A stretch of DNA of 64,000 nt from Nocardioides bruguierae (lineage in GTDB: Bacteria > Actinomycetota > Actinomycetes > Propionibacteriales > Nocardioidaceae). Each line of letters opens with the position of its first letter. Position 1 is the first letter of the stretch. Under the pieces are notes generated by a model. The model did no database searches, had not been told where the DNA came from, and was given only the letters and a program-made list of their open reading frames with translations. Of the stretch, positions 26,846-36,109 are shown piece by piece. Both the position numbers and the translations under genes were made by a program. The stretch spans positions 62,001 through 126,000 of the forward strand of contig NZ_JAMOIL010000012.1 of assembly GCF_023656415.1 (NCBI RefSeq), written 5' to 3'.

Positions 26846-27988
26846 ATGCGGCCCGTGCGCATCGCCCAGCTCGCCAACTTCGTCGGCCCCGCCTCGGGGG
26901 GCATGCGGACGGCGATCACCGCGCTGGGGCGCGGCTACGTCGAGGCCGGCGCCGAGCGGCTGCTGGTCGTGCCCGGCCCCACCGACACCGTCACCGAGGG
27001 GCCCGACGGCACGGTCGTGCAGGTGCGCGCCCCGCGCGTCTACTCGGGCTACCGGCTCGTGGTGGAGCCCTGGCGGGTCGTCGACGTGCTCGAGCGCTTC
27101 GGCCCCACCTCGATCGAGGTCAACGACAAGCTCACGCTGCTGCTGGTGGCGCGCTGGGCGCGGCGACGGGGCGTGGGCACCGTGCTCTTCAGCCACGAGC
27201 GGCTCGACGACATGGTCGCGATGCTGACCCGGATGGACCCCACCCGGCACCCGGTCGCCCTGCTCAACAAGGTGCTGGTGCGCAGCTTCGACCGCCTCGT
27301 GGTGACCTCCGACTACGCCGAGCGGGAGTTCCGCACCGCCGCCGGCGCCGTCGGGTGCCCGGTCACGCGCGTGCCGCTGGGCGTCGACCTGGCGACCTTC
27401 CGTCCGCCGGCGACCCCGGTCCCCACCCGCGAGCCGCACCCGGGCGGTGGCCCGCTGCGGCTCGCGCTCGTCGGCCGGCTCTCGCGGGAGAAGTCGCCCC
27501 ACCTCGCCGTCGGCGCGGCCGTGGAGCTGCACCGCCGGGGCGTGCCCGTCCGGCTCGACGTCTACGGCGACGGCCCGCACCGGCCCGAGCTGGAGGAGCT
27601 CGCCGGCGGCGCTCCCGTCGTCTTCCACGGGTTCGTCACCGCGCGCGAGGAGCTGGCCGCCCGCATCGGGGAGGCGGACGTGGCCCTCTCGGTGTGCCCG
27701 GGCGAGACGTTCGGCCTGGCCGTGCTGGAGGCGCTCGCCTGCGGCACGCCGGTGGTCACCGCCGACACCGGCGGTGCCGGGGAGCTCGTCGACGCCGCCT
27801 CCGGCCGCCGGGCCGCGCCCACCCCGACCGCCGTGGCCGACGCGGTGCTCGACCTGGCCCGCCGCCCTCGGGAGCTCACCCGGGTCGCGGCCCGCCGCCG
27901 TGCCGAGCAGTTCACCTGGGCCGCGTCCGTGCAGGCGATGCTCGAGGTGCACGCCGGCGCCGGCGGGCTCGTGCGCCAGCCCGCCTGA
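26846..27988 (+). CDS. GT4-family glycosyltransferase
   Basis: Retaining glycosyltransferase with GT-B fold, 380 residues. The N-terminal domain begins IAQLANFVGPASGGMRTAI, an acceptor-side glycine-rich loop. The C-terminal nucleotide-sugar domain carries LALVGRLSREKSPHLAV, DVYGDGP and the EX7E-type motif PGETFGLAVLEALACGTPVV (about 300-319). It resembles mannosyltransferases acting on phosphatidylinositol or cell-wall glycans; the acceptor is unknown. ATG 26846 has a poor site; GTG 26855 with GAGG nine bases upstream may be the real start. Confidence 0.85.
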   Translation: MRPVRIAQLANFVGPASGGMRTAITALGRGYVEAGAERLLVVPGPTDTVTEGPDGTVVQVRAPRVYSGYRLVVEPWRVVDVLERFGPTSIEVNDKLTLLLVARWARRRGVGTVLFSHERLDDMVAMLTRMDPTRHPVALLNKVLVRSFDRLVVTSDYAEREFRTAAGAVGCPVTRVPLGVDLATFRPPATPVPTREPHPGGGPLRLALVGRLSREKSPHLAVGAAVELHRRGVPVRLDVYGDGPHRPELEELAGGAPVVFHGFVTAREELAARIGEADVALSVCPGETFGLAVLEALACGTPVVTADTGGAGELVDAASGRRAAPTPTAVADAVLDLARRPRELTRVAARRRAEQFTWAASVQAMLEVHAGAGGLVRQPA

Positions 27989-28023
27989 GGCGGTCCGGCG
28001 CCGACCACAGCACGGGTCACGAC

Positions 28024-28061
28024 ACGGGTCGGGCACGGGTCGGGCACGGGTCGGGCACGGT
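28024..28061. repeat. 11-bp tandem repeat
   Basis: Three copies of ACGGGTCGGGC plus a partial fourth lie in the 131-base gap between the glycosyltransferase and XdhC genes. The rest of the gap shows no further feature except the GTG start context. Confidence 0.85.
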
Positions 28062-28119
28062 CCTGCCACGGCCGCCCCGTCCGCGCCCCGCGCCGCTCCG
28101 GAGAACCTAGGGTGGCGCC

Positions 28120-29304
28120 GTGCCCACGCTCGATCCCGCCCTCGCCGCCCTGCGCGAGGCGTTCGCGCGCGGCGAGGCCGTCGGCCTGGCGACCGTGGTG
28201 CGCACCTTCTCCTCCGCCCCGCGGCCGGTCGGTGCGCGGCTGGTGCTGACCCCGGGCGCGGACCCCGCGGACGACACCGTCACCGGCTCCGTCTCCGGCG
28301 GGTGCGTGGAGGCGGCCGTCTACCACCTGGCGCACGAGGCGCTGGCCGGCGCGGGCCCGCGGGTGCAGCGCTACGGGGTCAGCGACGACGACGCGTTCGC
28401 GGTCGGGCTCACCTGCGGCGGCACGATCGACGTGCTGGTCGAGGCCGTCTCACCGGGCACCGCCCCGGAGCTGGCTCACCTGCTGGCGCAGGTCGCCGCC
28501 GAGAGGCCGGCCGCCCTGGCCGTGGTGGTCGAGCACCCGGACCCGGGGCTGGTGGGTCGCAGGCTCGTGGTCTCGGAGGCCGGCGTGCACGGCTCCCTGG
28601 GGCTGGGCGCACGCGCGGACGCGGCGGTCGCCGACGACGTCCGCGGCGCCCTCGCGGCCGGACGCGGCGGCACGCTGGGCTACGGCCCGGCCGCCGAGCG
28701 GCTCGGCGAGGGGATGACGGTGCTCGTCGACGTGCACGCGGCCCCGCCGCGGCTGCTCGTCTACGGCGCGATCGACCTGGCCGACGCGCTCGCCGAGGCG
28801 GGGTCGTTCCTCGGCTTCCGGGTGACGGTCACGGACGCACGCCCGCTGTTCGCCACCACCGCCCGGTTCCCGCACGCCGACGAGGTGGTGCGCGCCCAGC
28901 CGCACGAGCACCTCGCGGCCGAGGCGGCCGCGGGTCGGGTGGACCCCCGCACCGTGGTCGTGGTGCTCACCCACGACCCGCGGTTCGACGTGCCGCTGCT
29001 GGCGGTGGCGCTGCGGCTGCCCGACCACGTCCGCCCCGCCTTCGTGGGTGTGATGGGGTCGCGCCGCACCCACGCCGACCGGCTGGCCCGGCTGCACGAG
29101 GCGGGCCTGAGCAGCACCGAGACGGCGCTGCTCTCCTCCCCCGTCGGCCTCGACCTGGGCGGGCGCACCCCCGCCGAGACGGCCCTGTCGGTGCTCGGCG
29201 AGGTGGTGGCGACGCGGCACGGGGCCAGCGGCCGCCCCCTCGGGGAGACCACCGGCGCCCTGCACCGCCCGGACGCCCCGCTCCCCGTCCCGAGTCGGCA
29301 GTAG
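28120..29304 (+). CDS. XdhC/CoxI-family molybdoenzyme maturation protein
   Basis: XdhC-type protein of 394 residues. The N-terminal XdhC/CoxI domain carries GSVSGGCVEAAVY (about 46-58), with the conserved Cys, and LTCGGTIDVLVE. The C-terminal Rossmann-like XdhC_C domain has VYGAIDLADALA and FVGVMGSRRTHADRL. Known members bind the molybdenum cofactor and help sulfurate it for xanthine dehydrogenase-like enzymes. No such hydroxylase is in the window. GTG 28120 is the only sensible start. The last codons form part of the downstream inverted repeat. Confidence 0.85.
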   Translation: MPTLDPALAALREAFARGEAVGLATVVRTFSSAPRPVGARLVLTPGADPADDTVTGSVSGGCVEAAVYHLAHEALAGAGPRVQRYGVSDDDAFAVGLTCGGTIDVLVEAVSPGTAPELAHLLAQVAAERPAALAVVVEHPDPGLVGRRLVVSEAGVHGSLGLGARADAAVADDVRGALAAGRGGTLGYGPAAERLGEGMTVLVDVHAAPPRLLVYGAIDLADALAEAGSFLGFRVTVTDARPLFATTARFPHADEVVRAQPHEHLAAEAAAGRVDPRTVVVVLTHDPRFDVPLLAVALRLPDHVRPAFVGVMGSRRTHADRLARLHEAGLSSTETALLSSPVGLDLGGRTPAETALSVLGEVVATRHGASGRPLGETTGALHRPDAPLPVPSRQ

Positions 29305-29350
29305 CGCTCGTCCCACGGCTCGCGGGCCGTGAGAGCTGCTGCCGACTCGG
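29290..29350. terminator. Inverted repeat CCGAGTCGGCAG between convergent genes
   Basis: A 12-base perfect inverted repeat, CCGAGTCGGCAG (29290-29301) and its complement (29339-29350), encloses an inner stem CACGGC/GCCGTG. The left arm contains the last codons of the XdhC gene. It is a likely bidirectional terminator between convergent genes. The same arm sequence recurs at 42415-42439. Confidence 0.65.
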
Positions 29351-29362
29351 CGGGCAGCCAGG

Positions 29363-29989
29363 TCAGCGCAGGGCGGCGGCCTCGCGGGCCAGCGACTCCA
29401 CGCGGGCCCAGTCACCGGCGGCGAGCGCGTCGGCCGGCGTCAGCCACGAGCCGCCGACGCAGCCCACGTTGGGCAGCGACAGGTAGGACGGCGCGGACGC
29501 GGCGGTGATGCCGCCGGTGGGGCAGAACCGGGCGCCGGCCACCGGGGACGAGATCGACTTCAGGTAGGGCGCTCCGCCGGAGGCCTCGGCCGGGAAGAAC
29601 TTCATCTCGCTGATGCCGGCCTCGAGCACGGCCAGGACCTCGGAGACGGTGGCGGTGCCGGGCAGGAAGGGCAGCCCGGTCTCGAGCATCCCGTCGAGCA
29701 GGCGCGGGGTGGCGCCCGGGGAGACCAGGAAGGTCGCGCCGGCGGCGGCGGCCTCCTTGGCCTGCTGCGGCGTGGTGACGGTGCCCGCGCCCAGGGTGAT
29801 CTCGGGGACCTCGGCGGCGATCGCGCGGATGGCCTCGAGGGCCACCGGGGTGCGCAGGGTCAGCTCGATGACGGGCAGGCCACCGGCCACCAGCGCCCGG
29901 GCCAGCGGCACGGCGTGCGCGACGTCCTCGACCACCACGACGGGGACGACCGGGACGAGGTCGAGCAGGGACTCAGGCGTGCTGGGCAA
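29363..29989 (-). CDS. eda: KDPG/KHG aldolase
   Basis: Class I aldolase cleaving 2-keto-3-deoxy-6-phosphogluconate to pyruvate and glyceraldehyde 3-phosphate, the last Entner-Doudoroff step. Key elements: IELTLRTP with the base Glu, [12 protein letters not shown], the Schiff-base lysine in [12 protein letters not shown] and the phosphate loop FCPTGGI. The only start preserving the N-terminus is TTG 29989, with GGAG seven bases upstream; it overlaps the edd 3' end by 17 bases. The 208 residues match the family length. Confidence 0.88.
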   Translation of the reverse strand: MPSTPESLLDLVPVVPVVVVEDVAHAVPLARALVAGGLPVIELTLRTPVALEAIRAIAAEVPEITLGAGTVTTPQQAKEAAAAGATFLVSPGATPRLLDGMLETGLPFLPGTATVSEVLAVLEAGISEMKFFPAEASGGAPYLKSISSPVAGARFCPTGGITAASAPSYLSLPNVGCVGGSWLTPADALAAGDWARVESLAREAAALR

Positions 29990-31907
29990 CGGGGATCTCC
30001 TCGATCGAGTGCTGGGCGGTGACGGCCGGGAAGACGCTGGCCCCCTGGTCGGCCGGGCCGACCGTAGCGCGGAACGCGCCGAACAGCTCCCGGCCCGTGC
30101 CCACGAACTCGGCGGCGCTCGGCGCGGCGCCGGTGGACGGGCGGTCGAGCACCGCGTCGGCGTCCGCCACCGTGAGGGTGCCCGCAACGCCGTCGACGGT
30201 GACGAGGTCGCCGTCGACGATCTTCGCGATGGCCCCGCCGAGGGCGGCCTCGGGCGTGACGTGGATGGCCGCGGGGACCTTGCCCGAGGCCCCGGACATG
30301 CGGCCGTCGGTGACGATCGCGACGTGCTGGCCGCGGTCCTGGAGGACGCCCAGCAGCGGGGTGAGCTTGTGCAGCTCCGGCATGCCGATCGCGGCCGGGC
30401 CCTGGTAGCGCAGCACGGCGACGAAGTCGCGGCCGTCCAGCTCGCCACGGTCGAAGGCGGCGATGAAGTCGGCCTGGTCGTCCATGACGATCGCCGGCGC
30501 GGTGACCACCCGGTGCTCGGGCGAGACCGCCGAGGTCTTGATCACCGCGGTGCCGATCGGGCCGGAGAGGACGCGGAGGCCGCCGTCGGCCTGGAAGGGC
30601 TCCTCGACCGGGCGCAGCACCGCCGCGTCGAGGGACGCCGTCGGCCCCTCGACCCAGCTCAGCGAGCCGTCCTCGGCCAGGCGCGGCTCCATCGTGTAGC
30701 GGCGCAGGCCGGGGCCGGCGACCGTCTCGACGTCCTCGTGCAGCAGGCCCGCGTCGAGCAGGGTGCGCACCAGGAAGGCGGTGCCACCGGCGGCGGCGAA
30801 GTGGTTCACGTCCGCGGAGCCGTTGGGGTAGATGCGGGTCAGCAGCGGGACGACGGCGGAGAGGTCGGAGAGGTCGTCCCAGGTGAGCTCGACGCCGGCC
30901 GCGCGGGCGATCGCCACCAGGTGCATCGTGTGGTTGGTCGAGCCGCCGGAGGCCAGCAGCGCCACGCAGGCGTTGACGATCGTCCGCTCGGAGACGACGT
31001 CGGCCAGGCGGGCCACGGGCTCACCGGCCTGGACGTCGGCGGCCAGCCGGGTCACCCGGGCCGAGACCGCGTCGGTCAGCGCCGAGCGCAGCGGGGTGCC
31101 GGGGTTGACGAACGAGGCACCGGGCAGGTGCAGGCCCATGAGCTCGACCAGCAGCTGGTTGGAGTTCGCCGTGCCGTAGAAGGTGCAGGTGCCTGCGGAG
31201 TGGTAGCTGGCGGCCTCGGCCTCCAGCAGCTCCTCGCGGGTGGCCTTGCCCTCGGCGAAGCGCTGCCGCGTCCGCGCCTTCTCCTTGTTCGGCAGGCCGG
31301 AGGTCATCGGGCCCGCCGGCACCAGCGCGGTGGGCAGGTGGCCGAAGGAGAGCGCGCCGATGAGCAGCCCCGGCACGATCTTGTCGCAGACGCCGAGCAT
31401 GAGAGTGGCGTCGAACATGTCGTGCGAGAGCCCGATGGCGGTGGCCATCGCGATGACGTCGCGGGAGTACAGCGACATCTGCATGCCGGCGCGGCCCTGG
31501 GTGATGCCGTCGCACATGGCGGGCACGCCGCCGGCGACCTGGGCGATGCCGCCGGCGCGGATGACGGCCTTCTTGATCTGCGGCGGGTAGTCCACGAACG
31601 GCTGGTGCGCGGAGAGCATGTCGTTGTAGCTGGTGACGATCGCCAGGTTCGGCTTCACCGTGCCGCGCAGGTCGATCTTCTCCACCGGCTCGGACGCGGC
31701 GAAGCCGTGGGCCAGGTTGGCGCAGGCCAGCCGGGTGCGGGCCGGGCCGGCGGTGCCGGCGGCGTCGGTGCGGGCCAGGTAGGTGGCCCGGGCGGTGGCG
31801 CTGCGGGCCACGAGCCGCTCGGTGACCTGCGCGATCACCGGGTGCAGGGGGACGGCGTCGGCCTCGGGCCGCGGGACGGGAGCGCCCTGGTTGCTGGGAG
31901 TGGTCAC
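29973..31907 (-). CDS. edd: Phosphogluconate dehydratase
   Basis: Iron-sulfur dehydratase converting 6-phosphogluconate to KDPG. The 644-residue product is of family length and shows [31 protein letters not shown] and [13 protein letters not shown]; the Cys residues in these motifs are the cluster ligands of the IlvD/Edd family. GTG 31907 overlaps the zwf stop (GTGA) and has AGGAG at eight bases. It is the middle gene of zwf-edd-eda. Confidence 0.92.
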   Translation of the reverse strand: MTTPSNQGAPVPRPEADAVPLHPVIAQVTERLVARSATARATYLARTDAAGTAGPARTRLACANLAHGFAASEPVEKIDLRGTVKPNLAIVTSYNDMLSAHQPFVDYPPQIKKAVIRAGGIAQVAGGVPAMCDGITQGRAGMQMSLYSRDVIAMATAIGLSHDMFDATLMLGVCDKIVPGLLIGALSFGHLPTALVPAGPMTSGLPNKEKARTRQRFAEGKATREELLEAEAASYHSAGTCTFYGTANSNQLLVELMGLHLPGASFVNPGTPLRSALTDAVSARVTRLAADVQAGEPVARLADVVSERTIVNACVALLASGGSTNHTMHLVAIARAAGVELTWDDLSDLSAVVPLLTRIYPNGSADVNHFAAAGGTAFLVRTLLDAGLLHEDVETVAGPGLRRYTMEPRLAEDGSLSWVEGPTASLDAAVLRPVEEPFQADGGLRVLSGPIGTAVIKTSAVSPEHRVVTAPAIVMDDQADFIAAFDRGELDGRDFVAVLRYQGPAAIGMPELHKLTPLLGVLQDRGQHVAIVTDGRMSGASGKVPAAIHVTPEAALGGAIAKIVDGDLVTVDGVAGTLTVADADAVLDRPSTGAAPSAAEFVGTGRELFGAFRATVGPADQGASVFPAVTAQHSIEEIPVAQHA

Positions 31908-33592
31908 TGGTCGGGCTCCTGCCAGGATCGGCCGTCGCGCTCGAGCAGCGCGGCGGAGGCGTAGGGGCCGGAGGTGCCGGCCGGGTACCGCTTGGGGGCC
32001 TCGTGGGAGGCGGCCCAGGTCTCGAGGATCGGCGCCACCCAGGTCCAGGCGGCCTCCACCTCGTCGCGGCGCATGAACAGCGTCGGGTCGCCGCGCACGA
32101 CGTCCATGAGCAGCCGCTCGTAGGCGTCGGGCGAGCGCTCGGCGAAGGTGGTCGCGTACGAGAGGTCCAGGGAGACCGGGCGCAGGCGGATGCCGCCGGG
32201 GCCGGGCTCCTTGGCCGTGACGAGCAGCTGCATGCCCTCGTCGGGCTGGACGCGGATGTGCAGCCGGTTGCCGACGACCGGGCCCGTGGCGTGGGGGAAC
32301 ATCTCGTGCGGCGGCTGCTTGAAGACCACGACGATCTCGGAGTAGCGGGTGCTCATCCGCTTGCCGGTGCGCAGGTAGAAGGGGACGCCGGCCCAGCGCC
32401 AGTTCTGCACCTCGGCCCGCAGCGCCACGAAGGTCTCGGTGCGCGAGCCGCCCTCCGGCACGTGCTCGCCGAGGTCCTCGTTGTAGCCGGCCGCCGGGGC
32501 GCCGTCGACCAGGCCCGCGCCGTACTGGCCGCGCACGGTGAGGCGGTCGACGTCCGCCGGGGTCAGCGGCCGCAGCGCCTGGAGCACCTTGAGCTTCTCG
32601 TCGCGGACGTTCTCGCGGCCGACGAAGGTCGGCGGCTCCATGGCAACGAGGCAGAGCAGCTGGAGCAGGTGGTTCTGCAGCATGTCGCGCATGGCGCCCG
32701 CGTGGTCGTAGTACCCGCCGCGGGTGCCGACGCCGACGGTCTCGGCCGCGGTGATCTGCACGTGGTCGACCCAGCGGGAGGACCACAGCGGCTCGAGGAA
32801 GGTGTTGGCGAAGCGCGTGACCAGCAGGTTCTGCACCGACTCCTTGCCGAGGTAGTGGTCGATGCGGAAGATCTGCTTCTCGTCGAAGACGTCGCCCACG
32901 GCGTCGTTGACCTCGCGGGAGCTCTCCAGGTCGTGGCCGATGGGCTTCTCCATCACCACGCGGGCGCGCTCGTCGGCGAGGCCGAGGTCGGCCAGCCGGT
33001 TGCAGGTGGGGCCGAAGATGACCGGCGCGACCGCGAGGTAGAAGACGCGGATGGTCTCCTCCTCGTGCGGACGGTCCTTGAGCAGGGCGTGCAGCAGGTG
33101 CCAGCCCTCGGGGTCGTGGGCGTCGAGGCACAGGTGGTGCAGGCGGCCCAGGAGCCGCTCGACGACGGTCTCGTCCAGCCGCTCGGGCTCGACGAAGCGG
33201 TGCAGGGCGGCGCGGACCTCGGCGCGGTAGCCGTCGTCGTCCAGCTCGGAGCGCGAGACGCCGATGATCCGGGTGTCGGCGGGCAGGTGGCCCTCGAGGT
33301 CGCGGGAGTACAGGGCCGGCAGCAGCTTGCGCATCGCGAGGTCGCCGGTGCCGCCGAAGACGGTGAAGTCGCAGGACGTCGGCAGCTTGGCCGCGCCGCG
33401 GGCGCCGGCGGCCGTGCCGGTCGCGGGGGCGCCGAACGCGGCCGAGGAGCCGAACGCGGCCGAGGTGCCGGAGGCGGGAGCGGGGGTCGCCGGGCGGACC
33501 GGGACGTGGACGGTGGCGGCCGGGTCGGACGACGTGGAGCCGCCGACGACGCCGCTGGTCGGGGGGACCGGCGTCTGGGAGATGTGGGCCAT
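31904..33592 (-). CDS. zwf: Glucose-6-phosphate 1-dehydrogenase
   Basis: Oxidises glucose 6-phosphate to 6-phosphogluconolactone with NAD(P)+. The enzyme proper starts near residue 75: nucleotide-binding [26 protein letters not shown] and the catalytic RIDHYLGKE. The 562-residue length includes an N-terminal ~72-residue Ala/Ser/Thr/Pro-rich stretch with a repeated [12 protein letters not shown] block, absent from typical G6PDH. ATG 33592 or ATG 33604 may start it; neither has a clear ribosome site and the mRNA may be nearly leaderless. Start codon is the least certain part. Confidence 0.9.
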   Translation of the reverse strand: MAHISQTPVPPTSGVVGGSTSSDPAATVHVPVRPATPAPASGTSAAFGSSAAFGAPATGTAAGARGAAKLPTSCDFTVFGGTGDLAMRKLLPALYSRDLEGHLPADTRIIGVSRSELDDDGYRAEVRAALHRFVEPERLDETVVERLLGRLHHLCLDAHDPEGWHLLHALLKDRPHEEETIRVFYLAVAPVIFGPTCNRLADLGLADERARVVMEKPIGHDLESSREVNDAVGDVFDEKQIFRIDHYLGKESVQNLLVTRFANTFLEPLWSSRWVDHVQITAAETVGVGTRGGYYDHAGAMRDMLQNHLLQLLCLVAMEPPTFVGRENVRDEKLKVLQALRPLTPADVDRLTVRGQYGAGLVDGAPAAGYNEDLGEHVPEGGSRTETFVALRAEVQNWRWAGVPFYLRTGKRMSTRYSEIVVVFKQPPHEMFPHATGPVVGNRLHIRVQPDEGMQLLVTAKEPGPGGIRLRPVSLDLSYATTFAERSPDAYERLLMDVVRGDPTLFMRRDEVEAAWTWVAPILETWAASHEAPKRYPAGTSGPYASAALLERDGRSWQEPDQ

Positions 33593-33610
33593 GAGCAGAA
33601 CCATGGCACG

Positions 33611-33630
33611 GTTTTGGATCGATACAAACC
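33611..33630. promoter_or_regulatory. Dyad between zwf and ROK regulator
   Basis: The near-palindrome GTTTTGGATCGATACAAACC is centred on ATCGAT, with eight of ten base pairs matching. It is AT-rich against the very GC-rich background and lies 7-20 bases from the zwf start and about 50 bases from the divergent ROK gene. It is a candidate operator for that regulator. Confidence 0.5.
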
Positions 33631-33676
33631 GACTTACGTCGAAATCCGGCAAAAGTCTGTGGAACACTGGGCGACG

Positions 33677-34861
33677 ATGACCATCACGACGCTCCCCACG
33701 AGCGCCTCCGGGACCACGGCCGGCGCGCTCCTCCACCTGGTCCGTACCGGTCGCGCCACCACGCGTGGCGAGCTGAGCCGCGTCACCGGCCTCTCCCGCT
33801 CCTCGGTCGCCTCGCGGCTCGCGACGCTGATCGACGCGGGCCTGCTGCACGAGGGCGAGGAGCAGCCCTCCACCGGCGGTCGCCCCGCCGGCGCGCTGCA
33901 CCTCGACCCCGACCACAGCGTGGTGCTGGCCGTCGCCGTCGGCCGCTCGCGCAGCCAGGTGGGCGTCTTCGACCTCGCCGGCCGCGAGATCGCCGGCGAC
34001 ACCCGCGACCACGAGCCCGGCACCAGCCCCGAGAAGCTGATGCCCGACGTGGTCGAGCGGCTGGCCGCCGTCCTGGCGCCCGTGGACCTGCCCGTCTCCG
34101 GCGTCGGCATGAGCCTGCCCGGCGCGGTCGACCCCATCGGCCTGACCAGCGTCGACACCCCCGTCGTGCGCGGGTGGGACGGCGTGCCGCTGGAGCCGTG
34201 GCTGCGCAAGGTCACCAGCGCGCCGCTGCACCTCGACAACGACACCTCCGTGCTCACCCGCTCCGAGCTCTTCGGCCGGGTGCCGGCCGCCCGCACGATG
34301 CTCGTGCTCAAGGCCTCCACCGGTCTCGCCCTCGGCGTGGTCGCCGACGGCCGTCTCGTCGGCGAGGGCCGCGGCCTGACCGGCGAGCTCGGCCACACGC
34401 GGGTCGACGCCGCCGGCGACCTGCCCTGCCGCTGCGGCGCCACCGGCTGCCTGGAGACCCTCGCCGGCGGCTGGGCCCTGGTCGCCCGGCTCCAGGAGGA
34501 GGGCCTCGAGGCCCGGCACGTGCGCGACCTCGTGCAGCTCGCGCTCGACGGCGAGCCCACCGCCCGCCGGCTCATCCGCGAGGGCGGCCGGCACATCGGC
34601 GAGGTGCTCAGCGTGGCCGTCAACCTGCTGCACCCCGAGGTCGTCGTCGTGGGCGGGGACCTCGGCGGCGCGTTCGACCTGTTCACCGCCGGCCTGCGCG
34701 AGTCGCTCTACGCCGACGGCCACCCCGGCGCCACCCGCGCGCTGCGGTTCCTGCCCGCCACCCACGGCGAGGCCGCCGGGCTGCACGGCTGCGCCGCGCT
34801 CGCCATCGACCGCGCCCTGGCGCCCGACGCCGTCGACGCGCTGCTGCGCGAGCGCGCGTGA
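33677..34861 (+). CDS. ROK-family transcriptional regulator
   Basis: Sugar-responsive repressor of the NagC/Mlc type, 394 residues. A winged helix-turn-helix (about 10-65, [20 protein letters not shown]) is followed by the ROK fold. That fold carries the zinc motif [10 protein letters not shown] (about residues 252-261) and the ATP/sugar-binding GGDLGG. Divergent from zwf-edd-eda with a dyad between them, it is the probable controller of that operon. Its stop overlaps the following exporter start (GTGA). Confidence 0.88.
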   Translation: MTITTLPTSASGTTAGALLHLVRTGRATTRGELSRVTGLSRSSVASRLATLIDAGLLHEGEEQPSTGGRPAGALHLDPDHSVVLAVAVGRSRSQVGVFDLAGREIAGDTRDHEPGTSPEKLMPDVVERLAAVLAPVDLPVSGVGMSLPGAVDPIGLTSVDTPVVRGWDGVPLEPWLRKVTSAPLHLDNDTSVLTRSELFGRVPAARTMLVLKASTGLALGVVADGRLVGEGRGLTGELGHTRVDAAGDLPCRCGATGCLETLAGGWALVARLQEEGLEARHVRDLVQLALDGEPTARRLIREGGRHIGEVLSVAVNLLHPEVVVVGGDLGGAFDLFTAGLRESLYADGHPGATRALRFLPATHGEAAGLHGCAALAIDRALAPDAVDALLRERA

Positions 34862-36108
34862 CCCGCCCCGCCCCCGCCCCCACGACGACCCCGGGGCTCG
34901 AGGACGACGGCGTGCGGCTGCGCCGCCTCGTCCCGCTGCTCGTGGCGCTGGTGATGATCACCCCCGTCGCCACCGACGCCTACCTGCCCGGCCTCCCCCG
35001 GCTCTCGGCCGACCTCGGCACCACGGACGCCGGCGGCCAGCTCAGCCTGACCGCGTTCATGGTCGGCGCCTCGCTCGGCCAGCTGTTCGCGGGTGCGCTG
35101 TCCGACGGCTCCGGCCGGCGCAGGCTGCTGGTCGGCGGCACCGTGGTGTTCGCCGTGGCCGGTGTGCTCGCCGCGCTCTCCCCGAGCATCGAGGTGCTGC
35201 TGGCCGCGCGGCTGCTCCAGGGGCTCGGCGGCGCCTGCGGCATGGTGCTGGCCCGCGCCGTCGTCCTGGACGTGACCGAGGGCCCCGACACCGCCCGCGT
35301 GGTCACCACGATGATGGCGATCGTCATGCTCGCCCCCGCGCTGGCACCGGTGGCCGGCGGCTTCCTGCTGGACGTGGTCGGCTGGCGCGGACTGCTGGGC
35401 CTCATCGCCGCCGGCGGCCTCGTGCTGGCCGTGCTGGCCTGGCGCCGGGTGCCCGAGACGCTGCCGGTGCACCGACGCCAGCCGGGCGGCCTCGGCTCGG
35501 TGTGGCGCAACGGCCGCGTGGTGCTCGGGCGGCTCGTCTACCGGCGCTACCTGCTCACCCAGGTCCTGGCCTTCACCGCCATGTTCACCTGGGTCTCGAA
35601 CTCCGCGCTCGTGCTGCAGGAGGACCTCGGCCTGAGCCCGCGGCAGTACTCCCTGGTCTTCGGCGCGTGCGCACTGGGCATGGCGGGCTTCGCGTTCGGG
35701 TCGGTGCGGCTGTTCACCCGCACCCGCGTGGGCCACCGCGCCCTCAGCGCCGCCGGGCTCGTGCTCTCGCTGCTCGGCGTGACGACCCTGCTGGTGCTCG
35801 CGCTGCTCGACGCCCCGCTGCCGCTGCTGCTGGTGGCGCTGTGGGTGGGCGTCGCGCCGTCGTCGATGTCGATGAGCAACGCGGCGGTGCTGGCCGCCGA
35901 GCAGATCCGCGACTACGCGGGCACCGGCTCGGCCTGGCAGGGCGCCCTGCCGTTCCTGTGCGGGGCGCTGGTGGCACCCGTGCTGGGCGCGCTGGGCGCC
36001 GCCACGCTCGTGCCGCTGGCCGCGGTGATGCTCGTCTTCCTGCTGGCCTCCGGCGGCATGCTGGGGCTCGCGGTGCGCGCCGAACGGGCGAGGGCCGCGA
36101 CCGCCTGA
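34858..36108 (+). CDS. Bcr/CflA-type MFS exporter
   Basis: Major facilitator drug exporter of 416 residues with 12 membrane helices. The Bcr/CflA signature TPVATDAYLPGLP lies in helix 1, GALSDGSGRRRLLV in loop 2-3 and LLQGLGGACGMVLARAVV in helix 4. GTG 34858 overlaps the ROK stop, implying translational coupling with a sugar-type regulator. The exported compound is unknown. Confidence 0.85.
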   Translation: MTRPAPAPTTTPGLEDDGVRLRRLVPLLVALVMITPVATDAYLPGLPRLSADLGTTDAGGQLSLTAFMVGASLGQLFAGALSDGSGRRRLLVGGTVVFAVAGVLAALSPSIEVLLAARLLQGLGGACGMVLARAVVLDVTEGPDTARVVTTMMAIVMLAPALAPVAGGFLLDVVGWRGLLGLIAAGGLVLAVLAWRRVPETLPVHRRQPGGLGSVWRNGRVVLGRLVYRRYLLTQVLAFTAMFTWVSNSALVLQEDLGLSPRQYSLVFGACALGMAGFAFGSVRLFTRTRVGHRALSAAGLVLSLLGVTTLLVLALLDAPLPLLLVALWVGVAPSSMSMSNAAVLAAEQIRDYAGTGSAWQGALPFLCGALVAPVLGALGAATLVPLAAVMLVFLLASGGMLGLAVRAERARAATA

Positions 36109-36109
36109 C

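Noticed and set aside
23772..27227. Very long open frame antisense to pirin, YdeP and DUF1905 genes
   Set aside because: It is a by-product of high GC content; its translation is repetitive in Val, Gly, Arg and His, while the opposite strand carries clear families with conserved motifs.
26768..28061. Short tandem repeats as a CRISPR array
   Set aside because: Units of 11-13 bases without unique spacers and no cas genes; they are simple tandem repeats.
29973..30448. An edd-eda fusion reading
   Set aside because: The eda frame is open well into edd, but its translation there has no family similarity; the two genes are in different frames with a start near 29989.
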